64,000 nt of DNA from the NCBI RefSeq assembly GCF_046297895.1, contig NZ_JBKBHC010000012.1, positions 10,417 through 74,416 on the forward strand, given 5' to 3'. The position numbers were made by a program, and so were the translations under genes. Positions within the stretch are counted from its first letter, which is position 1; each line of letters starts with the position of its first letter. The DNA comes from Ferrovibrio sp046297895 (GTDB lineage Bacteria > Pseudomonadota > Alphaproteobacteria > Ferrovibrionales > Ferrovibrionaceae). The notes beneath the pieces are model-generated. The model was not told the origin of the DNA, searched no databases, and saw nothing but the letters and a program-made list of their open reading frames with translations. Shown here one piece after another: positions 52,933 through 63,215 of this stretch.

Positions 52933-54061
52933 CTTCTCCAATGCGCTGATGCGCGCGGGCATCGCGCGGCTGGCTGCGATGACCGGGGCGATGCTGCGCT
53001 ATCGCGGCCATGCCTGGCGGCGCGACCTGCCGGACCCGCCGGTTGCATGGCGCGAGGGTGGCAGCCGCCTGCTCAGCTATGCCGAAGACGGCCTGCCGGT
53101 GCTGCTGGTGCCGTCGCTGGTCAACCGCGCCTACGTCCTCGATCTGGCCGAAGGCCAGAGCCTGGCGCGCTGGCTTCCCAAACAGGGCATCAGGCCGTTC
53201 CTGCTGGACTGGGGCGATCCGGGCCAAGGCGAGCGGCGTTTCGAACTGGCCGACTATATCGCCCGCATCGTGCGGGCCCTGCGCCATCTGCGGCAGCTTT
53301 GCGGGCGGCCGCCGGTGCTGCTGGGCTATTGCATGGGCGGTAACCTCGCGCTCGCCGCCGCGCTGCAATCGCCTGAGGACGTGGCCGCGCTGGCGTTGCT
53401 GGCGACGCCGTGGGATTTCCATGCCGGCGGCGCCCACCACGCCGCCCTGGTGCAGGCACTGGCGCCGGCCATCGTGCCGCCGCCGGCCGCCGATCCGGAT
53501 GCACCGCCGCCGATGCTGGATGTCGACGTGCTGCAGGGTTTTTTCTGGGCGCTCGATCCGCTCACAGCACTGAAAAAGTTCACCCTGTTCGGCGCCATGC
53601 CTGAAGGCGGCGAGAACGAGCGCCGCTTCATCGCCATGGAGGATTGGCTGAACGATGGTGTGCCGCTGGTGGGCCGGGTGGCGCGCGAATGCCTGCTGGG
53701 CTGGTATGGCGAGAATACGCCGCCGCGCGGCGCCTGGCGGGTTGGCGGCGAGCCCGTGCTGCCGCAGCACTGGCGCAAGCCGGCGCTGGTGGTGCTGCCC
53801 GAGCGCGACAAGCTGGTGCCCAAGGAAGGGGCTGCTGCTTTATTGGCGCAACTGCCGCAGGCCGACCGCCATGATGCGCCCAGCGGGCATATCGGCATGG
53901 TGGTGGGGCCGCGCGCCGAAGCCGGGCTGTGGCAGCCGCTGGCGGCCTGGCTCAGCGCGGCCGGACGCAATCAGGATACGGAACAAGTAGGCCAGCCGCC
54001 GCGCCGCCGCCGCACGGCGGGACGCACCGGTGGCAAGGCTGCGACCAAAGTGCAGGCCTGA
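52733..54061 (+). CDS. PHA synthase-like (PhaC family) polymerase
   Basis: A 442-residue PHA-synthase-type alpha/beta hydrolase. The catalytic Cys200 lies in LLGYCMGGNLALAAAL, where lipases have Ser; the Asp is in VVLPERDKLVPKEG and the His in DAPSGHIGMVVG. It is shorter than class I PhaC (about 590 aa), nearer class III. The ATG has a perfect AAGGAGG site, so the overlap with the upstream gene is real at the level of signals. It polymerises 3-hydroxybutyryl-CoA, with phaA and phaB downstream. Confidence 0.85.
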   Translation: MPENQPRQFHRLGPRPLPLHLATANLILLSSLAAWPSARHASLPWNPLLQPRLDALLPALASVDPTDFSNALMRAGIARLAAMTGAMLRYRGHAWRRDLPDPPVAWREGGSRLLSYAEDGLPVLLVPSLVNRAYVLDLAEGQSLARWLPKQGIRPFLLDWGDPGQGERRFELADYIARIVRALRHLRQLCGRPPVLLGYCMGGNLALAAALQSPEDVAALALLATPWDFHAGGAHHAALVQALAPAIVPPPAADPDAPPPMLDVDVLQGFFWALDPLTALKKFTLFGAMPEGGENERRFIAMEDWLNDGVPLVGRVARECLLGWYGENTPPRGAWRVGGEPVLPQHWRKPALVVLPERDKLVPKEGAAALLAQLPQADRHDAPSGHIGMVVGPRAEAGLWQPLAAWLSAAGRNQDTEQVGQPPRRRRTAGRTGGKAATKVQA

Positions 54062-54072
54062 GACATGCTTTT

Positions 54073-54106
54073 TGCATCGCGGCAAGCCTTGCCGCATCTG
54101 CGAAAA
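54073..54106. promoter_or_regulatory. Candidate PhaR site upstream of phaA
   Basis: TGC-rich region with the perfect inverted repeat GCGGCAAG C CTTGCCGC (54079-54095) followed by CTGCGAAAA. It shares CTGCGAAA with the phaR-phaC region. Confidence 0.35.
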
Positions 54107-54206
54107 GCCCGCTATCGTCACCCATCCCGCGCGGCGGCGCCCTGCAATGATCGCCGCGCTGTCTCGCCCGCAGTGATGTCCTAAAGCTGGACGTGGAGGA
54201 ACACCT

Positions 54207-55382
<1,176 letters not shown>

Positions 55383-55397
55383 ACGACGCATTCGACC

Positions 55398-55430
55398 AAA
55401 GGCCGGGAGGGGGTATCCCGGCCTTTGCTG
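55398..55430 (+). terminator. Probable terminator or processing hairpin between phaA and phaB
   Basis: Perfect 11-bp stem AAAGGCCGGGA (55398-55408) / TCCCGGCCTTT (55416-55426), seven-base loop, then GCTG rather than a clear T-run, so partial readthrough to phaB is likely. Confidence 0.6.
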
Positions 55431-55517
55431 TATATCAATGCTGCAAGGCGCGCATCTGACACCATAAAAGCCGACGCAGCGGCGAACGTAAAAAAGTTCA
55501 ACAGGAGGAACATATCC

Positions 55518-56240
55518 ATGTCCCGCGTAGCGATTGTCACTGGCGGCACCCGAGGGATCGGCGCCGCGATTTCCAAGCTGCTGCACCAGAATGGCTACAA
55601 GGTTGCCGCCAACTATGCCGGCAACTCGGAACGGGCCAAGGCTTTCGAGGCCGAGACCGGTATCAGGACCTACAAGTGGGATGTTGCCAGCTATGAGGAT
55701 TGCGCCGCCGGCGTGAAGCAGGTGGAACGCGAACTCGGCCCCGTCGACATCGTGGTCAACAATGCCGGCATCACGCGCGACGGCACCCTGCACAAGATGA
55801 GCCATGAGCAGTGGCAGGCGGTGATCGACACCAATCTGGGCGGCTGCTTCAACATGTGCCGCGCGGTGATCGACGGCATGCGCGAGCGCGGTTTCGGCCG
55901 CATCGTCAACATCGGCTCGATCAACGGCCAGGCCGGCCAGTACGGCCAGGTGAACTATGCCGCTGCCAAGTCGGGCATCCACGGCTTCACCAAGGCGTTG
56001 GCGCAGGAAGGCGCCGCCCGCGGCATCACCGTGAACGCCATCGCGCCGGGCTACATCGACACCGATATGGTGGCGGCCGTGCCGGCCAACGTGCTGGAGA
56101 AGATCGTCGCCAAGATTCCGGTCGGTCGCCTTGGCCGCGCCGAGGAGATTGCCCGCGGCGTGCAGTTCCTGGTCGCCGACGAAGCCGGCTTCATCACCGG
56201 CTCGACCTTGAGCATCAACGGCGGCCAGCACATGTATTGA
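55518..56240 (+). CDS. phaB: Acetoacetyl-CoA reductase
   Basis: A 240-residue short-chain dehydrogenase that reduces acetoacetyl-CoA to (R)-3-hydroxybutyryl-CoA with NADPH. The nucleotide motif is TGGTRGIGAAISKLL, the active-site YAAAKSG lies near residue 150, and NNAGITRDGTLHKM is typical of PhaB. The ATG at 55518 has AGGAGGA upstream; a longer start at 55425 is rejected. A strong terminator follows. Confidence 0.95.
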   Translation: MSRVAIVTGGTRGIGAAISKLLHQNGYKVAANYAGNSERAKAFEAETGIRTYKWDVASYEDCAAGVKQVERELGPVDIVVNNAGITRDGTLHKMSHEQWQAVIDTNLGGCFNMCRAVIDGMRERGFGRIVNIGSINGQAGQYGQVNYAAAKSGIHGFTKALAQEGAARGITVNAIAPGYIDTDMVAAVPANVLEKIVAKIPVGRLGRAEEIARGVQFLVADEAGFITGSTLSINGGQHMY

Positions 56241-56269
56241 GGCGGTTTCCCGCCAATCCGCCTAGCGCA

Positions 56270-56310
56270 GCGCCGCCGGCCGGGTGATCCCGCCGGCGGC
56301 GCAGTTTTTT
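56270..56310 (+). terminator. Intrinsic terminator of phaB
   Basis: Perfect 11-bp stem GCGCCGCCGGC (56270-56280) / GCCGGCGGCGC (56292-56302), then AGTTTTTT. Confidence 0.9.
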
Positions 56311-56388
56311 CGGCATGAAGGCGCCGTCCACAAATCCGCCACGATCTGCAATCAGCGTGATGGCACAGCAGTCCAAGGAGGCTGTGCC

Positions 56389-56844
56389 ATGATTCGTCCG
56401 CTCGCATTCGCCGTTGCCGCCGTTGCCGGTTTTGCTCTTGCCGTACCGACCGCCAGAGCCGACAGCTTTTCGTTCAGCTACTCCACCGGCGGGTGGCATG
56501 GGCGGCCATGGTACGGCCCGCCCGGGCACTACAAGCATCATCACCGTCATCACCACAGCTATTACCGCGGATCCTACTGGGGTCCGCCGGCCTATCGGCC
56601 ACGCGTGGTTGTGGTAACGCCGCCGCCGGTGGCCTATTACGCGCCGCCGCCGCCGGTGATCTACGCGCCGGCCCCCTATGGCGGCAGCCAGATTTCCGCC
56701 GTGCCGGCCTCGCCGGTCTACCAGACCGTGACAGGGCAGTATTGCCGCGAATACCAGGCCGGCGTCACGGTCGGTGGCGCGCCGCAGCGCAGCTACGGCA
56801 CCGCCTGCCTGATGCCGGATGGAAGCTGGCGCGTGGTGGAGTAG
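56389..56844 (+). CDS. Secreted His/Tyr/Pro-rich surface protein
   Basis: A 151-residue exported protein. After the signal peptide (ending ARA, residue 24) come a His-rich segment (HYKHHHRHHHSYY) and a Tyr/Pro-rich one (PPPPVIYAPAPYGG), then a C-terminal part CREYQAGVTVGGAPQRSYGT that matches the surface-antigen C-terminal pattern. The His cluster could bind metal. AAGGAGG precedes the ATG. Location is probably periplasm or outer membrane. Confidence 0.78.
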   Translation: MIRPLAFAVAAVAGFALAVPTARADSFSFSYSTGGWHGRPWYGPPGHYKHHHRHHHSYYRGSYWGPPAYRPRVVVVTPPPVAYYAPPPPVIYAPAPYGGSQISAVPASPVYQTVTGQYCREYQAGVTVGGAPQRSYGTACLMPDGSWRVVE

Positions 56845-56846
56845 GT

Positions 56847-57875
56847 CTAGCCGATATCCAGCACGATGCGGCCATCCACCCTGCCGGCCTTCAGGTCGGC
56901 GAAGATGGCGTTGATGTCTTCCAGCCGCTTGTGATGGATATGCGCCTTCACCTTGCCCTCGGCGGCGAAGGCGAGCGCCTCGGCCAAGTCCTTGCGGCCG
57001 CCGACGATGGAGCCGCGCAGGGTAATTCGCTTCAGCACCACGTCGAAGATCGGCGTCGGGAAATCGCCCGGCGGCAGGCCAACCAGGCTGATCGTGCCCT
57101 TGCGGCGCACCAGGCTCAGTGACTGCGCGAAGGCCACGGGCGACACGGCCGTCACCAGCACGCCATGGGCACCGCCGCCGGTGATCTTCGCTACCTGCTC
57201 GACCGCGTTGGCAGAGCGCGCATTCACCGTCGCATCGGCGCCGAGCGACCGTGCCAGCGCCAGTTTCTCGTCCGTCACGTCCAGCGCCAGCACATGCAGG
57301 CCCATCGCCTTGGCATATTGCACGGCGACATGCCCCAGGCCGCCCAGGCCGGAAATGGCGATCCATTCGCCCGGCCGCGCCTCGGTTTCCTTGATGCCTT
57401 TATAGGTGGTGACACCGGCGCACAGGATCGGCGCCAGCGCGGCGAAATCCGGATTAGCCGGCAGGCGGCCGACATAATCGGCATGGCCGACGGCATATTC
57501 GGCGAAGCTGCCATCCACGCCATAGCCGCTGTTGTGCTGGGACTCGCACAGCGTTTCCCAGCCGGTGACGCAATGCTCGCAGCGGCCGCAGGCGTCGTGC
57601 AGCCAGGCGACGCCTACCGCATCGCCTTCCTTCAGCCCGGTCACGCCCGGGCCCAGGGCTGCGACGATACCGGCGCCTTCATGGCCAGGGATGAAGGGCA
57701 GTTTCGGCTTCACCGGCCAGTCGCCATCGGCGGCATGCAGGTCGGTGTGGCAGACGCCGCTGGCCTTGATCCTGACCAGCACTTCGCCCGGGCCGGGTGC
57801 CGGCACTGGCACCTGCTCGATGCTCAGCGGCTTGCCGAATTCCCGCACCACTGCGGCCTTCATCGTCTGCGCCAT
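56847..57875 (-). CDS. Zinc-dependent alcohol dehydrogenase
   Basis: A 342-residue medium-chain dehydrogenase, AdhP type. Catalytic zinc ligands are in SGVCHTDLHAADGDWP and PGHEGAGIV; structural zinc in CGRCEHCVTGWETLC. The NAD motif is SGLGGLGHVAVQYAKAMG. AAGGAG precedes the ATG at 57875. Function is oxidation of primary alcohols or reduction of aldehydes. Confidence 0.95.
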   Translation of the reverse strand: MAQTMKAAVVREFGKPLSIEQVPVPAPGPGEVLVRIKASGVCHTDLHAADGDWPVKPKLPFIPGHEGAGIVAALGPGVTGLKEGDAVGVAWLHDACGRCEHCVTGWETLCESQHNSGYGVDGSFAEYAVGHADYVGRLPANPDFAALAPILCAGVTTYKGIKETEARPGEWIAISGLGGLGHVAVQYAKAMGLHVLALDVTDEKLALARSLGADATVNARSANAVEQVAKITGGGAHGVLVTAVSPVAFAQSLSLVRRKGTISLVGLPPGDFPTPIFDVVLKRITLRGSIVGGRKDLAEALAFAAEGKVKAHIHHKRLEDINAIFADLKAGRVDGRIVLDIG

Positions 57876-57956
57876 GACCACATCTCCTTGTCCGGGGTCG
57901 GGTCAAGGATAGGTAGCGGGATGAAAACCGCCTTGAGACAGATCAAGTCTGCAGCG

Positions 57957-59171
57957 TCAGCGCCACAGATCGTCGAGCCAGTCGAGTACTACCGCGGCCG
58001 ATAATGCGAGATTGCCGAACTGGCAGTGATCGCCGGCACCTTCGCCGTCGCGGAATTGTCGCAGTATGACGGGGCCGGACACTTGCGCGGCGAATGCCTT
58101 TGCCTGCCGTTCCACCTCGGCGCCTTCGCCTTCGCCATAGAGCGCCAGCGAGGGAGAGGCGATGGCGGCGGGCCGCGCCACCTTGAAATCGCCCAGGCGC
58201 CGGAGGAAACCAGCGAAGGTGTCGGTGCCGAAGCGCAGGCAAGATGTGCGCAGGCCATGCTTGAGCAGCGGCGGCAGCGCCGCATCAGGCACTGCGTCGA
58301 TGTCGTCCACGTGGATATCCGGCGGATCGGTGCACAGGCCTGGGCCGATGAAGGCGGTCATGTAAGCCTGCAGGTCGAGGATCGGGCTGTTGGCGATCAG
58401 CGCGCGGCAGGGCGCGCCGGCGGCGATGGCCTGACTGGCGAAATAACCGCCGAAGCTGATGCCATAGAGCGCGCTGCGCTGCAGGTCGAGGGTGGGGCGG
58501 TTTCTGACCGCATCGATGAAGGCATGCACGACCGGCGCGTAATCGGGCGTGAACACCGAATTCGGATTCTCCCGCCGCGTGCCGGCCTGGCCCGGCCCCT
58601 CGATCAGCAGGCAGGCATAGCCGCGCCGGCGTGCCGCGGCTGCGATCTCGAAATACAGTTCCTCGGTGCTGCCGTCGAAACCGCTCAAGGCCACGATCAG
58701 CGGCGCGGGGGCTTTGCCCGCCGGCACGGGCGGCAGCAGATAGCCGGTCAGGGTTTCGCCATTCAGCGTCACCGCAATGGTTTCGCAGGCAATGCCCAGC
58801 AGCTCCATGGCCGCCTGGAACACGATGCGCGATTTGCGGCCCAGCGCCGCCGCCTGGTCGGGATGGGCATAATATTCCGCCGCGCGCCAGTACATGCTCG
58901 CCCGCAGCGCCGCCGCACCGCGCAGCGCATCGCCGCCGGCCTTTGGCGCCTCCACCTCTGCCGCCAGCGCGCTGAAAGCCGCCACCCAACTTGCCGGATC
59001 GCCGTCGGTGATCGCGGCGCGGGCGCGGGCGATCTCGCCCACCGCGCCGCCGCCGAAGGCCACCGCGCCCAGCGAGCGCATGAGCTGGAAATCCATTTCG
59101 GGATTGTCGAAGGCGGCGAGCCGCATGGCGCCGCGCGAAAGCGTCTGCTCGGTCATGGAAGGCGCATTCAC
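57957..59171 (-). CDS. Alpha/beta hydrolase (DUF1100/DHPON hydrolase-like)
   Basis: A 404-residue hydrolase with an N-terminal helical cap of about 130 residues and a C-terminal alpha/beta domain. The nucleophile elbow is YGISFGGYFASQAI near residue 243, and IVALSGFDGSTEELYFEIAA precedes it. The architecture resembles 2,6-dihydropseudooxynicotine hydrolase. Substrate unknown. Confidence 0.82.
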   Translation of the reverse strand: MNAPSMTEQTLSRGAMRLAAFDNPEMDFQLMRSLGAVAFGGGAVGEIARARAAITDGDPASWVAAFSALAAEVEAPKAGGDALRGAAALRASMYWRAAEYYAHPDQAAALGRKSRIVFQAAMELLGIACETIAVTLNGETLTGYLLPPVPAGKAPAPLIVALSGFDGSTEELYFEIAAAARRRGYACLLIEGPGQAGTRRENPNSVFTPDYAPVVHAFIDAVRNRPTLDLQRSALYGISFGGYFASQAIAAGAPCRALIANSPILDLQAYMTAFIGPGLCTDPPDIHVDDIDAVPDAALPPLLKHGLRTSCLRFGTDTFAGFLRRLGDFKVARPAAIASPSLALYGEGEGAEVERQAKAFAAQVSGPVILRQFRDGEGAGDHCQFGNLALSAAVVLDWLDDLWR

Positions 59172-59462
59172 TCCCGCTTTTTAATCTTCCAAGCATAGTA
59201 TCCAGCCTGCCGTGCAGAACGACAGCCGCAACTCTGACGACCCTTAAATTTCCCGATAGTTACGCTTCTCGGTCTGAAGGCGGCGCTCTCCCTGCTTTAG
59301 GGGAATCTCGGAACAGATACATCGGCTTCTTATTTACTCTGCATGCAGACGTCTATCGATATCGCCTTCTGATCGTAATAATAAAAATTATGATGCTTTT
59401 TTCCCGTAATACGATATTTTTCATCGATAAAAATATCGATTTTAGACACTGGGGGAATGACC
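59172..59462. other. AT-rich upstream region of the lipoprotein-protease pair
   Basis: About 290 bases, unusually AT-rich: the 60 bases at 59341-59400 have 21 G+C. It holds a strong inverted repeat at 59412-59438 and no gene that I can support. Confidence 0.6.
59412..59438. promoter_or_regulatory. Inverted repeat before the lipoprotein gene
   Basis: CGATATTTTT (59412-59421) and AAAAATATCG (59429-59438) form a perfect 10-bp stem around CATCGAT. It may be an operator or a 5' hairpin. Confidence 0.5.
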
Positions 59463-60743
59463 ATGCGCGTTTTTATGGCCGCGGTGAGTGGTCTGCTGCT
59501 TGCGTCCTGTCAGTCAGCCATCAATCCATACATTCCTTATCCGAATGAGGGGCAAACCCGCGCAGCGTTGCTGGATAGCAATTATCCGCTCGACAAGGTC
59601 TTGCTCGACGTCCAGCAGACGCGGGTCAAGCTAACGGACTATGCCGATCAGCAAGGTCGAATGCGGACCGCGAGCAATCTGGGGGTCTTCGGCGGTGCCG
59701 CTTTCGCCTTGGTGGGGGCGATGTATGGCGCTCCGCGCGATGCCCTGGTTGGCGGCGGGGCGTTCAGTGGCGGAAGCTATGCCGCCGGTCAACTCTTCAC
59801 GCCTGCGGGTTATGCCGCCCTCTACAGATCTGCACTGCCGACGCTTGCCTGCATCGAAAACGTGGCGGGCCCCGTACGTGACGCGTTCGTCGTTTATCGG
59901 ACGCCGTACAAAGACTTGGATAAAGCGCGAGAAGAACTGGCCGCCGCAATCAAAGAGGCAGATCCGATTGTCAAAGCGCAGCAGGGAAAGCCGGGAGATC
60001 CTGAGCTTGACGATCTTAGAAGCGCCCTGGCGGACGCCTATAATGTTCAGACTGCAGCGCAGACCGCGCTGATCCGGCTCAAAGGCATCGCCACGCAGGA
60101 GGGTATTTTCGCAGACCGGGTGAATACCGCCCTCACGAAGGTGATCGATGACGTCAACAGGCGTCTCCAGGATGTGCAGCCGACGGCCGCTGATGCCCGG
60201 CAACTGGCAGGCGGGATCGGCAGTTTCGGTCTGGCGGGCCTGGCCGAGGCGGGCACGGAGTTCGGTTCGCTCGCCTCCGGTCTGCGTAGGATTAAAGAAG
60301 CATCGAGTGCTAAGGACTCTGCCAGCCAGTATGCCAGTATCATTGGCAGGTTGAGCGCCACATCAAAAGCCACGCAGGCGATCATCGACGCTCTGCCGAA
60401 GACTGAGCCGCCCGGGCTCGATGCTGCCCGAAAGAGCGTCGTCGAATGCAAGCTGGCCGATGCCACGGCGGCGACGCTTACGCGGTCTCCGGCCACCGAT
60501 ATCACGCTGAAGCCAGGGGAAACGGCTGTCTTTTCGATTTCCGGCGGCCAGGCCCCATACACCGCGACGGTTCTCGGTGTGCGCCCCAGCGGTCTGGAAA
60601 TAGACCCGATCAGTTGGAGCGGCCAGTTCACGGTCAAGGCCGCGTCCAATGCGAGCGATGCCCAGGCCGTTCCGCTGGAAATCCGCGATGGTACGCCGAA
60701 TTCGCCCGCGAAGCTTTCGTTCAACCTTTCCGTCAAGAAATAG
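59463..60743 (+). CDS. Lipoprotein with helical repeats and C-terminal Ig-like domain
   Basis: A 426-residue lipoprotein; lipobox LLASC puts the lipidated Cys at residue 16. The middle (about 100-330) is helical (ADARQLAGGIGSFGLAGLAE), and the last 85 residues look like an immunoglobulin/cadherin-like beta domain (KPGETAVFSISGGQAPYTAT). I use the ATG at 59463 because GGGGG lies seven bases upstream; the ATG at 59457 is too close to it. It precedes a secreted protease gene by 21 bases, so they probably form a unit. Confidence 0.7.
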   Translation: MRVFMAAVSGLLLASCQSAINPYIPYPNEGQTRAALLDSNYPLDKVLLDVQQTRVKLTDYADQQGRMRTASNLGVFGGAAFALVGAMYGAPRDALVGGGAFSGGSYAAGQLFTPAGYAALYRSALPTLACIENVAGPVRDAFVVYRTPYKDLDKAREELAAAIKEADPIVKAQQGKPGDPELDDLRSALADAYNVQTAAQTALIRLKGIATQEGIFADRVNTALTKVIDDVNRRLQDVQPTAADARQLAGGIGSFGLAGLAEAGTEFGSLASGLRRIKEASSAKDSASQYASIIGRLSATSKATQAIIDALPKTEPPGLDAARKSVVECKLADATAATLTRSPATDITLKPGETAVFSISGGQAPYTATVLGVRPSGLEIDPISWSGQFTVKAASNASDAQAVPLEIRDGTPNSPAKLSFNLSVKK

Positions 60744-60764
60744 CTTCTTATACGGAGAGCGCAG

Positions 60765-62090
60765 ATGCAGATCGGAATTGCCATCACGCTGAAACTCTCC
60801 GCCCTCGCGGCCTTGTTGTTTCTCGGCTTTGGCAATTTGCCGGTCGCCGCACAGCCTTCTCAACCTGACCGGATGGATGCTGAAACGGCGGCGAACAGCC
60901 TGAAATCCCTCAGCGCGACGCTAAATCCTTCGCAGAAAGCGATGGCGGCCGTGTCGCTGCAAAACCTGATCGTGGGCGGAACGGCCGAATACAACGAACT
61001 CGAACGCAAGCTGCAAACCACGACGCTTCCGGCTGATCGTCGGGAGATCATTCTGGAAAAGGTTGCTACGCAAAACCGCCTTGACCTCGCTACTGTCAGC
61101 CTGTCGCTGCTAAAAGATGAAAAAGATAAAGAAATCGAGCCAAGCCCAGAGCAGGCCGGTCAGATCAAGGAACTGATCGTAAGTCTTGCCGGTCCGTTAT
61201 GGGTGTTGTGCGGCGGAAAACCGTGGCTGCCTGTCGAAGTCAATGACGGCGGTTTGGCCAAGCAATATGCTGGTTTCTTTGCCAGGCACCCACATTTGAT
61301 GCCAAGCATCGGCAGGCTCAGCCTGTTTCGTGTCGGCAGTAATGGATCGCCGGATACGGTCTATAAACGGGCTGGGACCGCCTTTGCGGTACATCCGCAG
61401 TTGCTGCTGACAAACCGCCATGTTGTGATCGAGGGCCATAAGAACGGACCACTTGCTTATCGTAGGTCTGATGGCAGCATCCATCTATACACCGATCGAT
61501 GGTTTGTCGGATTTGAAAGTGCCGAGGCGGAAGGCTGCAAGCCGAAGGCAATCGAGCTGGCGCCGAATGGGATCAGGGTGACCGGGATCGCTGCAATCGG
61601 TAAGGATGATAGCGAGGCTGAGGATTGGGCCCTGCTGACCATCGACCCGAAGTATTCACTGCAGCCTATTGCCCCCAGCCTAGGGGGGCCGTGGACCAGC
61701 GGTGACGTGATCGTCGTCGGTTATCCGCAGTTTCCACCGCGCGGCGATCAGTGCCCGCAGAGCCAGGGCTGGTTCGATAAGGTTAACGAACTGTTCCTAG
61801 CTCCTGATCGTGAACGCTACGAACTGGCTCGGCGTGCTTCGCCAGGTAATTTGGTAGATTATGCATCGTTGGACTGGCAAGTCGCGCATACCGCCAATAC
61901 CGCTGGCGGAAACTCGGGCTCACCAATCATCCGCATCAAGGATGGGGCTTTTGTGGGCCTGCATTATGGCGGTAACTGGAATTGCGATCTCAGCCGCTTG
62001 GTCAATAACGGACTCAGCGCCAAAAAGCTGGAGCCGATTATTTCTGAAGTGGCGGGAAAGCTGCCCACGGGGCCGGTCGCCCAAAGATAA
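60765..62090 (+). CDS. Secreted trypsin-like serine protease
   Basis: A 441-residue exported protease. After a signal peptide (ending AAQP, residue 30) and about 160 residues of helical pro-region comes a chymotrypsin-like domain: His in LLTNRHVVIEG, Asp in AEDWALLTID, Ser in AGGNSGSPIIRIK. The start has GGAGAG upstream. Substrate unknown; the lipoprotein upstream may anchor or regulate it. Confidence 0.85.
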   Translation: MQIGIAITLKLSALAALLFLGFGNLPVAAQPSQPDRMDAETAANSLKSLSATLNPSQKAMAAVSLQNLIVGGTAEYNELERKLQTTTLPADRREIILEKVATQNRLDLATVSLSLLKDEKDKEIEPSPEQAGQIKELIVSLAGPLWVLCGGKPWLPVEVNDGGLAKQYAGFFARHPHLMPSIGRLSLFRVGSNGSPDTVYKRAGTAFAVHPQLLLTNRHVVIEGHKNGPLAYRRSDGSIHLYTDRWFVGFESAEAEGCKPKAIELAPNGIRVTGIAAIGKDDSEAEDWALLTIDPKYSLQPIAPSLGGPWTSGDVIVVGYPQFPPRGDQCPQSQGWFDKVNELFLAPDRERYELARRASPGNLVDYASLDWQVAHTANTAGGNSGSPIIRIKDGAFVGLHYGGNWNCDLSRLVNNGLSAKKLEPIISEVAGKLPTGPVAQR

Positions 62091-62243
62091 ACCGCCTGCC
62101 CGGTCGATAAACGACGCGGCGGGCCGGAAGGTGGCCAGCTATGGCCGCCGGCCAGACGTGCGGCGGTCACGAACCCGGCGGTTGGCGCTTTATCGCCGCG
62201 GGGGCAGCGTATAGGCTGGGCCGGCCGATCCCCGGGGCATCGC

Positions 62244-63038
62244 ATGGCCGACCAGACTGCCGATATTCGCCGCAAGCTGACTACGATCTTCTGCGCCGAC
62301 GTGCAGGGCTACAGCGCGCTGGTCGAGCGCGACGAGGTTGGCACCGTCACGCGGCTGAAGCAGTATCGCGAGGTGATGACCGATCTGATCAATCGCCATC
62401 ACGGCCGGGTGATCAACACCTGGGGCGACGGGCTGCTGGCCGAATTCGGTTCGCCGGTCGAGGCCGTGTTCTGTGCGGTGGAGGTGCAGCGCCGCATCGC
62501 CACGCGCAATGCCGAGGAACCGACCCTGCCGCCGATGCAGTTCCGCATCGGCATCAACCTCGGCGACGTGATGCTGGACGGCAGCGACATCTACGGCGAG
62601 GGCGTGAACATCGCCGCCCGGCTGGAATCCCTGGCCGATCCCGGCGGCATCTGCATCTCCGGCACGGTATTCGAGCAGGTGCGCAAGAAGCTGGATATCG
62701 GCTTCGATTTCCTCGGTCCGCGCGAGATCAAGAATATCGCCGAGCCGGTGGCGGCCTATCGTGTGCTGCTGGGCGGCCAGGCGGCGGCGACGCCGCGGCC
62801 GCGGGCGGACCAGCCGGAGGCCGGCGCGGGCGACCTCGAGATCGGTTTCGCCAAATGGAAGCGCCATGCTTGGCGGTTTGGCGTGCTGTCGGTTTTCCTG
62901 CTGCTGATCAACCTGCTCACCAGCCCGGGCGCGCTGTGGTTCTACTGGCCGATGCTCGGCTTCGCGCTGTTTTTGCTGATGCGCTTTCCTGCCGGCATCG
63001 ATCCGCGCCGGCTGTGGCCGAAGCGGCGCAATCCGTAA
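62244..63038 (+). CDS. Class III cyclase with C-terminal 2TM domain
   Basis: A 264-residue protein with an N-terminal cyclase domain and two C-terminal membrane helices. Cyclase motifs: TTIFCADVQGYSALVERDEV (metal Asp), NTWGDGLLAEFGSP (second Asp) and YGEGVNIAARLESLADPGGI with the Asn/Arg pair, so activity is likely. The tail FAKWKRHAWRFGVLSV starts a 2TM-domain. This is the third cyclase-type gene in the window. Confidence 0.88.
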   Translation: MADQTADIRRKLTTIFCADVQGYSALVERDEVGTVTRLKQYREVMTDLINRHHGRVINTWGDGLLAEFGSPVEAVFCAVEVQRRIATRNAEEPTLPPMQFRIGINLGDVMLDGSDIYGEGVNIAARLESLADPGGICISGTVFEQVRKKLDIGFDFLGPREIKNIAEPVAAYRVLLGGQAAATPRPRADQPEAGAGDLEIGFAKWKRHAWRFGVLSVFLLLINLLTSPGALWFYWPMLGFALFLLMRFPAGIDPRRLWPKRRNP

Positions 63039-63059
63039 CAGGTTTTTTCGGAAAGTTGG

Positions 63060-63131
63060 CTGGGGCGCCAGGATTCGAACCTGGGAATGGCGGTACCAAA
63101 AACCGCTGCCTTACCGCTTGGCTACGCCCCA
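63060..63131 (-). tRNA. tRNA-Gln (TTG)
   Basis: Cloverleaf on the minus strand: acceptor TGGGGCG / CGCCCCA, anticodon stem GCGGT / ACCGC around loop TTTTGGT with anticodon TTG, T-arm CCAGG TTCGAAT CCTGG. Discriminator is G; CCA is not encoded. Confidence 0.96.
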
Positions 63132-63215
63132 GCAGGCGGCCGGACAATAATCGCAGCGGACCGGCATTTCCAGTCTTATGCCGGGGCCGCAAACCGCGGT
63201 TTTTTCTGCCCGTCC

